64,000 nucleotides of DNA from Pseudomonas sp. UBA5706 (GCF_002419965.1 NZ_DIHC01000045.1:1-64000); one strand, 5' to 3'; shown: positions 35,614 through 47,189, numbered from the stretch's first letter. The notes: generated by a model from the sequence alone, not told the origin. Translations and numbers: made by a program.

Positions 35614-36684
35614 ATGCTGGCTTATGCAATGCGGCGTCTGCTGCTGATCATTCCCACCCTGCTGTGCATTCTGGTGGTCAACTTTCTCATCGTGCAGGCC
35701 GCGCCAGGCGGCCCGGTCGAACAGGCGATTGCCCGGGTTCAGGGCCTGAGTCCCGCAGCGGGCATCGGCGGCGGTGGCGCAGAAGTAGCGGCGTCCGGGG
35801 CCGTGAGCCGCAGTTCACAGGGGCTGGACCCGGAACTGGTCGAAGCGATCAAGCACCAGTACGGTTTCGACAAGCCGATGCACGAACGTCTGTGGCTGAT
35901 GCTTACCCACTACGCGCAACTGGATTTTGGTAGCAGCTTCTTTCGCGGTGCGACAGTGACCGGCCTGATCGCGCAGAAACTGCCGGTCACCCTTTCGCTG
36001 GGGCTTTGGGCCACGCTGATCACCTACCTGATCTCGATCCCGCTGGGCATTCGCAAAGCGGTGCATCACGGCAGCCGCTTCGATATCTGGAGCAGCACGC
36101 TGATCATCGTCGGCTACGCAGTGCCGGCGTTTCTCTTCGCCGTTGCGCTGATCGTGGTCTTCGCCGGCGGCAGCTACCTGAGCTGGTTTCCGGCGCAAGG
36201 GCTGTTTTCCGATGACTTCGACAGCCTCTCGACGCTGGGCAAAGTGCGCGATTACCTGTGGCACCTGGTGCTGCCGGTCAGTGCGATGGTGATCGGCGGC
36301 TTCGCCACCCTGACCATCCTCACCAAGAACAGCTTCCTCAATGAGATCAGCCGCCAATACGTGGTCACCGCGCGGGCCAAGGGCCTGAGCGAGCATCGCG
36401 TGCTGTATGGCCATGTGTTTCGCAATGCGATGTTGCTGGTGGTCGCGGGGATTCCCGGCGCACTGATCGAGGTGTTCTTCGCTGGTTCCTTGTTGATCGA
36501 AACCATCTTTGGCCTGGATGGCATCGGCCGCATGAGCTACGAGGCGGCGGTGTCTCGCGACTACCCGGTGGTGTTCGGCACGCTGTTTTTGTTCACCCTG
36601 TCCGGCCTGCTGATCAAACTGATGGGCGACCTCTGCTACACCCTGGTCGATCCGCGCATCGACTTTTCCGCGAGGAGCGCCTGA
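35614..36684 (+). CDS. yejB: Peptide ABC transporter permease YejB
   Basis: 356 residues, first inner-membrane permease of the importer. N-terminal helix RRLLLIIPTLLCILVVNFLI, the conserved QAAPGGP segment, and the permease EAA-type loop (YVVTARAKGLSEHRVLYGHVFRNA). Start 35614 has GGGGAGGAA and lies 1 bp after the yejA stop; stop overlaps yejE by 1 bp (TGATG). Confidence 0.95.
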   Translation: MLAYAMRRLLLIIPTLLCILVVNFLIVQAAPGGPVEQAIARVQGLSPAAGIGGGGAEVAASGAVSRSSQGLDPELVEAIKHQYGFDKPMHERLWLMLTHYAQLDFGSSFFRGATVTGLIAQKLPVTLSLGLWATLITYLISIPLGIRKAVHHGSRFDIWSSTLIIVGYAVPAFLFAVALIVVFAGGSYLSWFPAQGLFSDDFDSLSTLGKVRDYLWHLVLPVSAMVIGGFATLTILTKNSFLNEISRQYVVTARAKGLSEHRVLYGHVFRNAMLLVVAGIPGALIEVFFAGSLLIETIFGLDGIGRMSYEAAVSRDYPVVFGTLFLFTLSGLLIKLMGDLCYTLVDPRIDFSARSA

Positions 36685-37706
36685 TGTTCGAGTTTTCTCC
36701 ACAAAGCAAACGGCGCATGGCCAATTTCAAAGCCAATCGACGGGGTTGGTGGTCACTGTGGATTTTTGTCGCGCTGCTGTTGATCTGCCTGTGCGGCGAA
36801 CTGATTGCCAACGACCGGCCGCTGCTGGTCAATTATCAGGGCCAGCTGTATTACCCGACCCTGCACCCGTACCTGGAAACCGATTTTGGCGGCGAGTTAC
36901 CGTTCGAGCCGGACTACGCCAGCGACTACGTGCACCGGCTGATCGAGTCCAAGGGCGGCTGGATGGTGTTCGCGCCGATCCCCTTCAGCTACGACACCGT
37001 CAATTACGACCTCAAAGCGCCGTCGCCCAGCCCACCCAGCACACGTAACTGGCTGGGGACCGACGAACAGGCGCGGGACGTGCTGGCGCGAGTCTTGTTC
37101 GGCACGCGGGTGTCGATCCTGTTCGCCTTGCTGCTGACCGCTATAAGTACTGTGATCGGTGTATTCGCCGGAGCCATTCAGGGCTATTACGGCGGCCTGG
37201 CCGACCTTATCGGTCAGCGTCTGCAGGAGATCTGGTCTGGGCTGCCGGTGTTGTATCTGCTGATCATCCTTTCGGGCTTCGTCGAGCCGAACTTCTGGTG
37301 GCTGCTGGGGATCATGGCGCTGTTCTCGTGGCTGGCGCTGGTGGACGTGGTGCGGGCCGAGTTTTTGCGCGGGCGCAATCTGGAGTACGTCAAGGCCGCC
37401 CGCGCCCTGGGCCTGAGCGACAGCGCGCTGATGCGGCGCCACATCCTGCCCAACGCGATGACCAGCACCCTCACCTACCTGCCTTTTATCGTGACCGGCG
37501 CCATCGCCACGTTGACCGCGCTGGATTTCCTTGGCTTCGGCATGCCGGCGGGCAGCGCATCGCTGGGCGAACTCATCGGCGAGGCCAAGCGCAACCTGCA
37601 AGCGCCCTGGCTGGGCCTGACCGCCTTTTGCGCGCTGGCGCTGATTCTTTCCCTGCTGGTGTTCATCGGCGAAGCCTGCCGCGACGCTTTCGATCCGCGA
37701 ACCTGA
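36684..37706 (+). CDS. yejE: Peptide ABC transporter permease YejE
   Basis: 340 residues, second permease. N-terminal helix preceded by KRRMANFKANRRGWWSLW, a periplasmic insert with the YejE-type NDRPLLVNYQGQLYYP, and the EAA loop (YVKAARALGLSDSALMRRHILPNA). Coupled to yejB by a 1-bp overlap; yejF follows after 9 bp. Confidence 0.95.
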   Translation: MFEFSPQSKRRMANFKANRRGWWSLWIFVALLLICLCGELIANDRPLLVNYQGQLYYPTLHPYLETDFGGELPFEPDYASDYVHRLIESKGGWMVFAPIPFSYDTVNYDLKAPSPSPPSTRNWLGTDEQARDVLARVLFGTRVSILFALLLTAISTVIGVFAGAIQGYYGGLADLIGQRLQEIWSGLPVLYLLIILSGFVEPNFWWLLGIMALFSWLALVDVVRAEFLRGRNLEYVKAARALGLSDSALMRRHILPNAMTSTLTYLPFIVTGAIATLTALDFLGFGMPAGSASLGELIGEAKRNLQAPWLGLTAFCALALILSLLVFIGEACRDAFDPRT

Positions 37707-37715
37707 GGACGCGAC

Positions 37716-39341
<1,626 letters not shown>

Positions 39342-39347
39342 TTGTTT

Positions 39348-39386
39348 CGGGCCATAGGTCGGCATGTGCGGCTGGCGGCCCGTTTT
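39348..39386 (+). terminator. Candidate terminator after yejF
   Basis: CGGGCC and GGCCCG arms flank a 23-base loop and are followed by TTTT, just after the yejF stop. A modest hairpin. Confidence 0.45.
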
Positions 39387-39462
39387 CGTCTGGGTTCACC
39401 TACTACACTCGGAGTCGAAAAGCGTATCATCGCGCCCCTGTTTTCCTTATTCGGTACCTGTC

Positions 39463-40518
39463 ATGTCCACTCTTCCGCTCGCCTCTGACCGCCGTGGCTG
39501 GTCATTCTGGTGGAAACCCCTGGTGTTTCTCCTCGTGGCGGCCATTGGTCTGTACTACGTCAAATGGTCACCGTATTACTTGAAATCCTTCGTCGCTGCC
39601 GACACCCACACCATCGGCGGATCGATCATCAACGACAATCCGGCCAACCCGTGGGCCGCCGCACTGGCTTACGCTCAGGTCTACTTCCTGGCGATCTGGA
39701 AGGCCGCCGTGCTGGCCGTGATTCTCGGCTCGTTGGTGCAGGTGCTGATTCCGCGTGACTGGCTGCTGCGCCTGTTCGGCCGCGCAGGTCTGGGCTCGAC
39801 CGTGCGAGGCGGCCTGTTCGCCCTGCCGGGCATGATGTGCAGCTGCTGTGCGGCGCCGGTGACGGCGGGCTTGCGCAAGCAGAACGTGTCGGTGGGTGCA
39901 GCGTTGGCATTCTGGATCGCCAATCCGGTGCTCAACCCGGCCACACTGGTGTTCATGGGCTTTGTGCTGGGTTGGGGCTTTACCGCGCTGCGTTTGGTGG
40001 CCGGTATCGTGCTGGTCATCGGCGTATCGTTGGTGGCGCAACGTATCGCGCGACCTGAGGCACTGCCGGAACAGGCGATCGAAGCGGTAGTCAACGCCGA
40101 ACGCCCTGATCAAGGCAGCCTGCTAACCCGTTGGGGCAAGACGATCTGGCAGCTGTTCTGGACCACCATCCCGATCTATGTGATTGCGGTGCTGGTGCTG
40201 GGGGCGGCCCGGGTCTGGTTGTTCCCGCATGTGGACGGCGCCATGGGCAACAACCTGCTGTGGCTGGTGCCGCTGGCCATCGTCGGCACGCTGTTCGTCA
40301 TCCCGACCGCCGCTGAAATCCCTATCGTGCAGACGTTGATGGCGTTGGGTCTCGGCACCGCGTCCAGCGTGGCGTTGCTGATGACACTGCCCAGCGTGAG
40401 CCTGCCGTCGCTGCTGATGCTGCGTAAATCCTTCGACCGCAGGGTGCTGATGACCGTCGGTGTGCTGACGATGCTGGTGGGCGTGGTCAGCGGGCTGGTG
40501 GGCGCTGCGATTCTTTAG
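39463..40518 (+). CDS. Permease of the ArsP/DUF318 family (PF03773)
   Basis: 351 residues with about eight membrane helices. The cysteine motif GMMCSCCAAPV (near residue 125), the following ALAFWIANPVLNPATLVFMG and a second IPTAAEIPIVQTL half-repeat are typical of the family that includes ArsP (organoarsenical efflux) and related Cu/Zn exporters. Start 39463 gives MSTLPL; upstream in-frame codons are not supported. No arsR or other metal regulator is adjacent, so the substrate stays open. Confidence 0.85.
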   Translation: MSTLPLASDRRGWSFWWKPLVFLLVAAIGLYYVKWSPYYLKSFVAADTHTIGGSIINDNPANPWAAALAYAQVYFLAIWKAAVLAVILGSLVQVLIPRDWLLRLFGRAGLGSTVRGGLFALPGMMCSCCAAPVTAGLRKQNVSVGAALAFWIANPVLNPATLVFMGFVLGWGFTALRLVAGIVLVIGVSLVAQRIARPEALPEQAIEAVVNAERPDQGSLLTRWGKTIWQLFWTTIPIYVIAVLVLGAARVWLFPHVDGAMGNNLLWLVPLAIVGTLFVIPTAAEIPIVQTLMALGLGTASSVALLMTLPSVSLPSLLMLRKSFDRRVLMTVGVLTMLVGVVSGLVGAAIL

Positions 40519-40533
40519 GTGCGGATCGCAGTC

Positions 40534-40581
40534 CGGCTTGCCGGTGGTGACGATGGCAAAGACGTCGCCGTTGGCAAGCCG
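40534..40581. repeat. REP-type inverted repeat, copy 1
   Basis: CGGCTTGCCGGTGGTGACG and CGTCGCCGTTGGCAAGCCG form an imperfect hairpin in the gap between the permease gene and selU. The arms match those at 48528-48570, so both belong to one extragenic palindrome family. Confidence 0.7.
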
Positions 40582-40611
40582 TAGCCGCTATCTACCACCT
40601 ATTCGAAGCAC

Positions 40612-41712
40612 TTACTTGGCGCTTCTGTGCTTCAGATACTCGACGACTGCCTGCTGATCTCCGGAAAATTCGATCCGCGCGTCCTTGCTGTCACGCTGAT
40701 AGGCGTACATCGGGTCGTAATATTCGCCGAGCATGGCGCTGATCCAGGCCCGGTGCTGGCCGACATCGCCGCTGCGCTGTTGCTCCAATAGAGCACCGTC
40801 CATGATCGTCGCCAGACGCTGATAGCGCTCGCCGCCCAGCCGCCGAACGATGCTCGACAGGCTTTGCCTCAAGCGCTCGGCATAGGCCAAGAACCCTGCC
40901 TCTATGCCCTGCGCCGCGATGAACTCGGCACACAAATCAATCACGTAATCCTTGAGGATCCGCTCAACGCGGCCCTCGAAGCTGTCCTCCAGCCAAACCA
41001 GTGGCGCGGCTTGCATGGTTCGAAACAGCTCCAGCGGCACGGCTCGGCTGCCCACGATGCGGCCTTCGTCCTCGACCACGAACTGACGCACATCGCGGGC
41101 GCGTTTTTTGAGAAGGTCGACAGCCAGCCGATTCTCGAAATCGATCTGCCCCGGTTGAGGCGTGGCGTGTTTGCCGAAGCTCGAACCGCGATGGTTGGCG
41201 TGGCCTTCCAGATCCAGTGCATTGTCCAGTTGCTGCAACACCTCGGTCTTGCCGCTGCCGGTCAGGCCACCGATCAGCACGAAGTCGCATTCGGCCACGG
41301 CTTGCTCGATGATGCCGAGCAGGTAGGTGCGCATGGCCTTGTAGCCGCCGATGATCCGCGGGTATTGGATGCCCGCCTCGCCCTTGAGCCACTGCTGGGT
41401 GATCTGCGAGCGCAGCCCGCCCCGGAAGCAATAGAGATAACCTTCTGGATGCTGCCTGGCGAATGCCGCCCATGCCTCGATGCGCGCCTGTTTCAGATCA
41501 CCGCTAACCAGCTTGTGGCCCAGTTCAACGGCCGCCTGCTGGCCTTGCTGCTTATAGCGGGTACCGACCTTCTGCCGCTCGACGTCGTCCATCAGGGGCA
41601 GGTTGATCACGCCGGGGAACGCGCCTTTGACGAACTCGACCGGAGCGCGTACGTCCATCATTGGCAGGTCGTGAAGAAATATCTCGCGAAAATCGGCGCT
41701 GTTGTCGCGCAT
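40612..41712 (-). CDS. selU: tRNA 2-selenouridine synthase (SelU/MnmH)
   Basis: 366 residues. N-terminal rhodanese domain with catalytic C95 in YCFRGGLRSQ, then a P-loop GGLTGSGKT at 148-156. It replaces sulfur by selenium in wobble 2-thiouridine of some tRNAs, using selenophosphate, and can geranylate them. Start 41712 (GTTTTG upstream, weak site) overlaps the selD stop by 1 bp, so it is translated after selD. Both enzymes form a self-contained selenium tRNA pathway. Confidence 0.95.
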   Translation of the reverse strand: MRDNSADFREIFLHDLPMMDVRAPVEFVKGAFPGVINLPLMDDVERQKVGTRYKQQGQQAAVELGHKLVSGDLKQARIEAWAAFARQHPEGYLYCFRGGLRSQITQQWLKGEAGIQYPRIIGGYKAMRTYLLGIIEQAVAECDFVLIGGLTGSGKTEVLQQLDNALDLEGHANHRGSSFGKHATPQPGQIDFENRLAVDLLKKRARDVRQFVVEDEGRIVGSRAVPLELFRTMQAAPLVWLEDSFEGRVERILKDYVIDLCAEFIAAQGIEAGFLAYAERLRQSLSSIVRRLGGERYQRLATIMDGALLEQQRSGDVGQHRAWISAMLGEYYDPMYAYQRDSKDARIEFSGDQQAVVEYLKHRSAK

Positions 41713-42746
41713 CAAAACACCTCGACGGCGAATCGCTGTCGCTCCACCCACTCGCCGATCGGCGACAGAGACAGCCCAAGTTCCGTGGCCAGGGCCAGGA
41801 ACGCCGCTTCTTCGGCAGGCTCGACGGCAATTAGCAGCCCGCCACTGGTTTGCGGGTCGCACAGCAGCAGCTTTTGCACGTCGCTCAACGGGCCGATGCG
41901 CTCGCCGTAGCTGTCGAAATTGCGATGGGTACCGCCGGGGATGCACTGCTGTTCGATGTAGAAATCGACACTGCCCAAACGCGGCACGGCGGCGGCATCC
42001 AAGCGTGCGCTGAGCTTGCTGCCATCGGCCATCTCCACCAGATGTCCCAGCAGACCGAAACCGGTGACGTCGGTCATGGCGCTGACGCCTGCCAGTCTCG
42101 AAAAGCGGCTGCCTGGCGTGTTCAGCGTGCACATGACGTCACGCGCCAGCCCCACGTCCTCATCGCGCAGCAAGCCCTTCTTTTCGGCGGTGGTCAGAAT
42201 ACCGATGCCCAGGGGTTTGGTCAGAAACAGCTTGCTGCCTGCGGTTGCGGTGTCGTTACGCTTCATGAAGCGCTTTTCCACCAGCCCGGTGACCGCCAGG
42301 CCGAAAATCGGCTCGGGCGCGTCGATGGAGTGACCGCCCGCCAAGGGAATACCGGCTGCATCACACACCGCCCGGCCGCCACGAATCACTTCGCGGGCAA
42401 TTTCCGGGGCCAACACATTGACCGGCCAGCCGAGAATGGCGATGGCCATCAAGGGGTCGCCGCCCATGGCGTAGATGTCGCTGATGGCATTGGTGGCAGC
42501 GATCCGTCCGAAATCAAAGGGATCGTCGACGATGGGCATGAAGAAATCGGTGGTCGATACCACGCCCTTCTCGTCATCGATGGCGTAGACCGCCGCATCA
42601 TCGCGGGAGGCATTGCCCACCCATAAGCGCGGATCGAGGTTTTGCGCGCCCGATCCGGCGAGGATGGTTTCAAGGACGTTGGGCGATATTTTGCAGCCGC
42701 AGCCAGCACCGTGGCTGTACTGGGTCAGGCGAACTGTGTCGGTCAT
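41712..42746 (-). CDS. selD: Selenide, water dikinase (selenophosphate synthase)
   Basis: 344 residues. Catalytic C16 and K19 in GAGCGCK (E. coli C17/K20), with a cysteine not selenocysteine at the active site. ATP-site aspartates in DDAAVY and TDFFMPIVDDPFDFG; AIAILGWP and GGHSIDAPEP also conserved. Makes selenophosphate for SelU and, if present elsewhere, for selenocysteine synthesis. selA and selB are not in the window. Confidence 0.97.
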   Translation of the reverse strand: MTDTVRLTQYSHGAGCGCKISPNVLETILAGSGAQNLDPRLWVGNASRDDAAVYAIDDEKGVVSTTDFFMPIVDDPFDFGRIAATNAISDIYAMGGDPLMAIAILGWPVNVLAPEIAREVIRGGRAVCDAAGIPLAGGHSIDAPEPIFGLAVTGLVEKRFMKRNDTATAGSKLFLTKPLGIGILTTAEKKGLLRDEDVGLARDVMCTLNTPGSRFSRLAGVSAMTDVTGFGLLGHLVEMADGSKLSARLDAAAVPRLGSVDFYIEQQCIPGGTHRNFDSYGERIGPLSDVQKLLLCDPQTSGGLLIAVEPAEEAAFLALATELGLSLSPIGEWVERQRFAVEVF

Positions 42747-42865
42747 GGGAAGCCCCTGGTTTCAAGGCGCTGAAGTCTACCAGAGGCGGGGGCGGTCGGC
42801 TGTTCGGGCAGACATTCGGGCAGCCTCCAGCCGCCCCCATGCATCCGGGAACAAGAAGCGGCAGT

Positions 42866-44014
42866 TTAGTTTCTGGCCATGGTTCGCGCAGTCAACACCT
42901 GCGCCAGCAGCAATGCACCGACGCACAGCAGTGCGTCGCGCAAGCCGATGGCATGGGCAGCGAAGCCGATCAGCGCAGGGCCAAGCAGTATGCCGCAATA
43001 GCCAATGCCGGTGATGACCGCAATCGCCAAGCCCGCCGGCATTGCCTTCTGCATTCCGACAACGGAGCAATAGACCGGAAAGGTGTTTGACAGGCCAAGC
43101 CCGATCAACGCAAACCCAAGCAGGAACAGTGGCCAGGGTTGCAGCAGTACCGCCATGGCGAACCCTAGCATCACCAACAGGCCGCCGCCGATCAGCAGGT
43201 TCACGGAGCCGAAGCGCTTTCTCAGGGCGTCACCGGAAAATCGGCCAGCGGCCATCGCCAGGGAGAACACCGCGTACGCACCACCAGCAATAGACAGGTC
43301 GATTTGATGGGCGCGGTTGAGAAACACGGCGCTCCAGTCAAGAATCGCGCCTTCAACCAGCAGCGCGATAAAACACAGTACGCCAATGATCAGCACCTTG
43401 ATCGAAGGCCGGCTGAATGGCGCTGCCGGGTCATCAGCCCCGTGGGGCACCAGACGCCGGGCGTGCCAGAGCAGGATCGTGGCAATGATCATCACCACCA
43501 GCGAGACTGCCAGCAATGGCGCAGCACCGGCCCACAGCAACAGGCTCATGAGCAGCGCACTGGTGATGCCACCGAGGCTGAACAACCCGTGAAACCCCGA
43601 CATCAGCGGACGGCCGTGGTCGCGTTCGACCATCAATCCCTGCACGTTCATCGCCACGTCAATGCTGCCCAGGCCTGCACCGAACAACGCCAAGGCAATC
43701 GCCAACGCGCCGAAGGACGAAAGCGTGGCCAGCAGCGGCAACATGCAGCAGATCAGCAGCCCGCCGGTCACTGCGACAAAACGACAGCCCTTGCGCGTGG
43801 TCATCGCGCCTGCCAGGGGCATGGTCAGCATCGAACCCAGCCCGAAGCACAACAGCAGCAGGCCCAACTGCGCTTCCTCCAGTCCCGCCCGCTGCCGGGC
43901 AAACGGCACCAATGGCGCCCACGCGCCGAGTGCCATGCCAGAGAGCAGGAACGTCAGACGGTAACTCAGGAGGTGGATAAGCGTGGGGGTTTTAAGAGGT
44001 TCGGCGATGGTCAA
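42866..44014 (-). CDS. MFS transporter
   Basis: 382 residues with about twelve membrane helices. N-terminal half contains LGAWAPLVPFARQRAGLEEAQLG and GSMLTMPLAGAMTTRKGCR; the C-terminal half MAAGRFSGDALRKRFG. It is closest in style to the YbjJ/FucP-like sugar or drug transporters of the MFS. No neighbouring enzyme hints at a substrate. Confidence 0.85.
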   Translation of the reverse strand: MTIAEPLKTPTLIHLLSYRLTFLLSGMALGAWAPLVPFARQRAGLEEAQLGLLLLCFGLGSMLTMPLAGAMTTRKGCRFVAVTGGLLICCMLPLLATLSSFGALAIALALFGAGLGSIDVAMNVQGLMVERDHGRPLMSGFHGLFSLGGITSALLMSLLLWAGAAPLLAVSLVVMIIATILLWHARRLVPHGADDPAAPFSRPSIKVLIIGVLCFIALLVEGAILDWSAVFLNRAHQIDLSIAGGAYAVFSLAMAAGRFSGDALRKRFGSVNLLIGGGLLVMLGFAMAVLLQPWPLFLLGFALIGLGLSNTFPVYCSVVGMQKAMPAGLAIAVITGIGYCGILLGPALIGFAAHAIGLRDALLCVGALLLAQVLTARTMARN

Positions 44015-44327
44015 AGGATCAATCCGGCGTCTGAGGTTTATAAGGATATGGCTACGCCGTGCAGCTTCGGTTCAACGCACAGCCTGTGAAAGAAGTCGCA
44101 GGTTAAACCTCAAGCGACTGCGCCAAGCCCAGGTACGCCAACCTCGTTGAACCTGTAGCAGCTAAAGACACAAGCTGCTGGAGCTGTACGACAGTGGCGA
44201 ACGCGGTGTATCAGGCAACGTTGCGCTGGCTGAAAGATCGCATTCGCTGCTGTCGTAGCCTCCGGCGTCCCCCACAAATTGCCACACCTGCTACAAGTAC
44301 TGCGGCGTTAAGGCGTCGTGGGGCGGA
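44015..44327. other. Intergenic region between MFS and treS genes
   Basis: About 310 bp without a gene. It contains a dispersed repeat (44243-44276). Both neighbouring genes are on the minus strand, so it carries the MFS promoter and the end of the treS transcript; no clear terminator hairpin was seen. Confidence 0.5.
44243..44276. repeat. Dispersed intergenic repeat, copy 2
   Basis: TTCGCTGCTGTCGTAGCCTCC followed by GGCGTCCCCCACA matches copy 1 at 23275-23309 at most positions. A short scattered pseudomonad repeat in the MFS-treS gap. Confidence 0.6.
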
Positions 44328-46397
44328 TTAGACCATCGGCGCGGCCATGCTCACCACGCGTAGCGCCAGTCCTTCATAGGCGTCCAGGGTAATGGTGAAA
44401 TCGCCTGCTTCGGTCAGGTCGCCCTCAACCCGCTCGTTGATGATGTCCACGACCGGCCCCGGTGCAATGCCTGGCAGGTGCAGGGTTTCAACAATAGCGT
44501 CGGCGCTGAAATTAAGCGCGGTGATCTGGGTGCCCTTCCCGGCAGGCAGCTCGTGGACCATGATCAACAGCCCCGGATGTTCAACATCGGGGATCAGTAT
44601 CTGGCGACTGGCAGCAATGTCATAGGCACGGCGCACGGCGAGGATTTTCTTTAACTGCGAGGCGAAGGAGTCGGACCGTTGCAGTTGCTCGGGCAGGCTA
44701 CCGTAGAGCGATTTGGGTCGAGGCATGCCACCGGCGGAGATTTCCGCGTCCGGGTCCAGGTCTACCAGGTCGTAGGCGCCGCGATGAATCCAGCGCGTAT
44801 CGCCATCGCCCATCAGGTGCGCGACCTGCTCGGCCGGCAGCGGCAAGGCGCCGACCAGATCCCAGCCCGACAGCGCAAACACGCCCGGTTGCATGGCGTT
44901 AAACATCACCAATAGCAAGTGGATGTGCTTGATCTTCTCGACATCGGCATCGGTGATGCTGTCCAGGTCGCGAATACCCAACGCAGCAGTGATGATGCTG
45001 GCTGTGGTGCACGAAACGCCATTGGTGACGAACTTGAGGTTGTACGGGGCATGCTCACCGGCCAGGCGCTCGTACATCTCTTCGCGAATATGTTCGCGCA
45101 GGATATTGCCGGGGAATGTCTGGCCCTGATACAGGTACTGATCGTGGGCGTGCAGCGTCCAGAAGTGCACCAGTTCCAGTGTCAGCTCATCATGGTTCTG
45201 CAACGCGTGAATCAGCGAGGCAGGATCGATGCCGAACTCGTGCACCTGACGCAGCATCAGGCGCAGGAACTCGGTCCTGCCGGTCAGCAGTGCATGTTGG
45301 TACGCAGGCCGGGTAATGAAGTCGTAAGACAGGTCGGCGCCACCGTGGGACATCGCCGCGATGTCGTCGATGGTCAGGTTCAGCTCCTGGAAACTGAAAC
45401 CACCGGCCTTGCGAATCGCACCGGCCAGCAGTTGGTTGCCGGTAATCGACAATGGATGGCTCTCGGACCACGCGGTACCTTCGGCCTTGCGCTCGACACC
45501 GAGGAAACCGTTGGCGTCCAGACGCAGCACCCGCGCGCCCATCACGTCGATGGCGTGCAGCGCATCGCCAATGATCATCTGCTGCGCGGCAAAGCTGGGG
45601 TCCAGCCAGTTCAGGGAGGGCTGGCCTTCCTTGAAGTAATGCAGGTACACCCAGCGTCGGGCTTTGCCGTCGACGCCGGTGATGACCGGGGTAGCGCTCC
45701 AGTCGGTTTCCTTGACACCCGGCTCGAAGAAGATCACCCGCTGCAACTGGCCAACGATGTAATGCTTGTCCCGCAGGGCATCGACGATGGCGGGCGGCAG
45801 GTTCACCGCGTCGCGCCCGACAGGCACTTCCGGCAACAGTGACCAGTCTTCCTCCTTGATCTCGACCATGTGATACAGGCCCGGATATTCCTCGTAGGCC
45901 AGTTCGGCGAGACGAAAGTCAGCACCTTTGCCGGTGTGTGAGGGAATCACGTCATCGACGATCACCGCGTTGTGCGCGGCGGCGATGCGGCTGAGATTGA
46001 GAAATTGCGCGTCGGTGCCCAGTTCGGCATCGACTTCGAAGCTGATTCGATCGAAATTGCCGTCGATGCTGGGGGTCTTCTGCCTGCCCTTAAGGCCACC
46101 AGAGGACTTGAGCGGGCCGTTGTGAATGCCTTGAATGCCGATTTCGGACAAGGCTTGCCAGAGCTTTTCATCGCCCAGCGCTTCGAGCACCGAACCGCCT
46201 TCGCGGGTAATGATAGAAGCCGGGTAAGCAGTGAACCACACGGACGCGATCGCCGACGCATCCCTTGGCCTGGCCTGAGCGTAAGGGCGCTGCCAGAGTC
46301 GGCCCTGGCCACCATAAAGTTTGGCGCGTTGCTGTGCGGCGTGGAGCATCGATTGCTCAACCAGCCATTCCACGTACTGCTTGTCCGGTGTGGTCAT
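44328..46397 (-). CDS. treS: Trehalose synthase, maltose alpha-D-glucosyltransferase (P. stutzeri type, GH13)
   Basis: 689 residues from ATG 46397, the same length as the P. stutzeri enzyme, which interconverts maltose and trehalose. Sequence blocks RLWQRPYAQARPRDASAIAS, VLRLDANGFLG (nucleophile Asp), FSFQELNLTIDD (acid/base Glu) and ALQNHDELTLE (transition-state Asp) are the GH13 catalytic regions. The N-terminus differs from the more common TreS fused to maltokinase. It stands alone, with no glgE, treY or treZ near. Probably contributes to trehalose as an osmoprotectant or to its recycling. Confidence 0.93.
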   Translation of the reverse strand: MTTPDKQYVEWLVEQSMLHAAQQRAKLYGGQGRLWQRPYAQARPRDASAIASVWFTAYPASIITREGGSVLEALGDEKLWQALSEIGIQGIHNGPLKSSGGLKGRQKTPSIDGNFDRISFEVDAELGTDAQFLNLSRIAAAHNAVIVDDVIPSHTGKGADFRLAELAYEEYPGLYHMVEIKEEDWSLLPEVPVGRDAVNLPPAIVDALRDKHYIVGQLQRVIFFEPGVKETDWSATPVITGVDGKARRWVYLHYFKEGQPSLNWLDPSFAAQQMIIGDALHAIDVMGARVLRLDANGFLGVERKAEGTAWSESHPLSITGNQLLAGAIRKAGGFSFQELNLTIDDIAAMSHGGADLSYDFITRPAYQHALLTGRTEFLRLMLRQVHEFGIDPASLIHALQNHDELTLELVHFWTLHAHDQYLYQGQTFPGNILREHIREEMYERLAGEHAPYNLKFVTNGVSCTTASIITAALGIRDLDSITDADVEKIKHIHLLLVMFNAMQPGVFALSGWDLVGALPLPAEQVAHLMGDGDTRWIHRGAYDLVDLDPDAEISAGGMPRPKSLYGSLPEQLQRSDSFASQLKKILAVRRAYDIAASRQILIPDVEHPGLLIMVHELPAGKGTQITALNFSADAIVETLHLPGIAPGPVVDIINERVEGDLTEAGDFTITLDAYEGLALRVVSMAAPMV

Positions 46398-46541
46398 AGG
46401 GTCCAGGGTTCCGTCTTCTAATGGATTGCAGAACTCGCCCAAGGCGCTCATGCGCGGTCCGGGGCGATCCTGTCTACGCCGTTGCTTATGTCTATGAGCG
46501 TGCATGGACGCAAACGTTGCATCGAGAAAAACCCAAATGCA

Positions 46542-47189
46542 TCAGACCTGGGCGGCGTTGACGATGAACTCCTGATACCCGGACACGATCACGTAAACGG
46601 CGAAGTAGCAAAAAATGGCCGCCGACACCCAGTAGGAATACCGCAGCAGCCTGTCGCCCAGCAAACGTCCACCGTGGCTTGCGGCCAGACAGATGAACGC
46701 ACACCAGGCGACCCCGGCGCTGAAGAAACCTGAAAGGAAAAAAGCACTGCTGAGACTGCCGTGCCCGCCCGCCCGCGAGATCAACGTCCCACCTACCGCA
46801 GCGAACCAGAGAATGGCGGTCGGCGAAGACACCGCCAGAAACACGCCGCGGGAAAACTCACGCAAACCCGAACGGTTGTCCACGTCGCTGGCCAGGGCCA
46901 GCTCACCGTGACGCCCCCGGGCCGAAAGCACCATCTTGACCGCGAAGCCTATTAATAGAAGGGAGCCGCCGATCCACAACGTCCAGCGCACCCATTCGTA
47001 CTGCAGCAGTACCGCCATGCCGGCCAGCGCGAGAATGGCGTAGAACAGATCGCCGAAACACGTGCCGAGACCAAGCCAGAAACCCTGCAGATAGCCGCGT
47101 TGCATCGCCAGCGTAATCATCGCGATGTTGGCCACGCCGATGTCCAGGCACAAGGACAGGCTCAATAGAAAACCGCTGGTGAACTCCAT
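46542..47189 (-). CDS. LysE-family amino acid exporter
   Basis: 215 residues with about six membrane helices. N-terminal FTSGFLLSLSLCLDIGVANIAMI and the SPTAILWFAAVGG segment are typical of the LysE/RhtB superfamily. Start 47189 gives the usual short N-terminus; the upstream ATG at 47228 is less likely. Substrate unknown. Confidence 0.86.
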   Translation of the reverse strand: MEFTSGFLLSLSLCLDIGVANIAMITLAMQRGYLQGFWLGLGTCFGDLFYAILALAGMAVLLQYEWVRWTLWIGGSLLLIGFAVKMVLSARGRHGELALASDVDNRSGLREFSRGVFLAVSSPTAILWFAAVGGTLISRAGGHGSLSSAFFLSGFFSAGVAWCAFICLAASHGGRLLGDRLLRYSYWVSAAIFCYFAVYVIVSGYQEFIVNAAQV

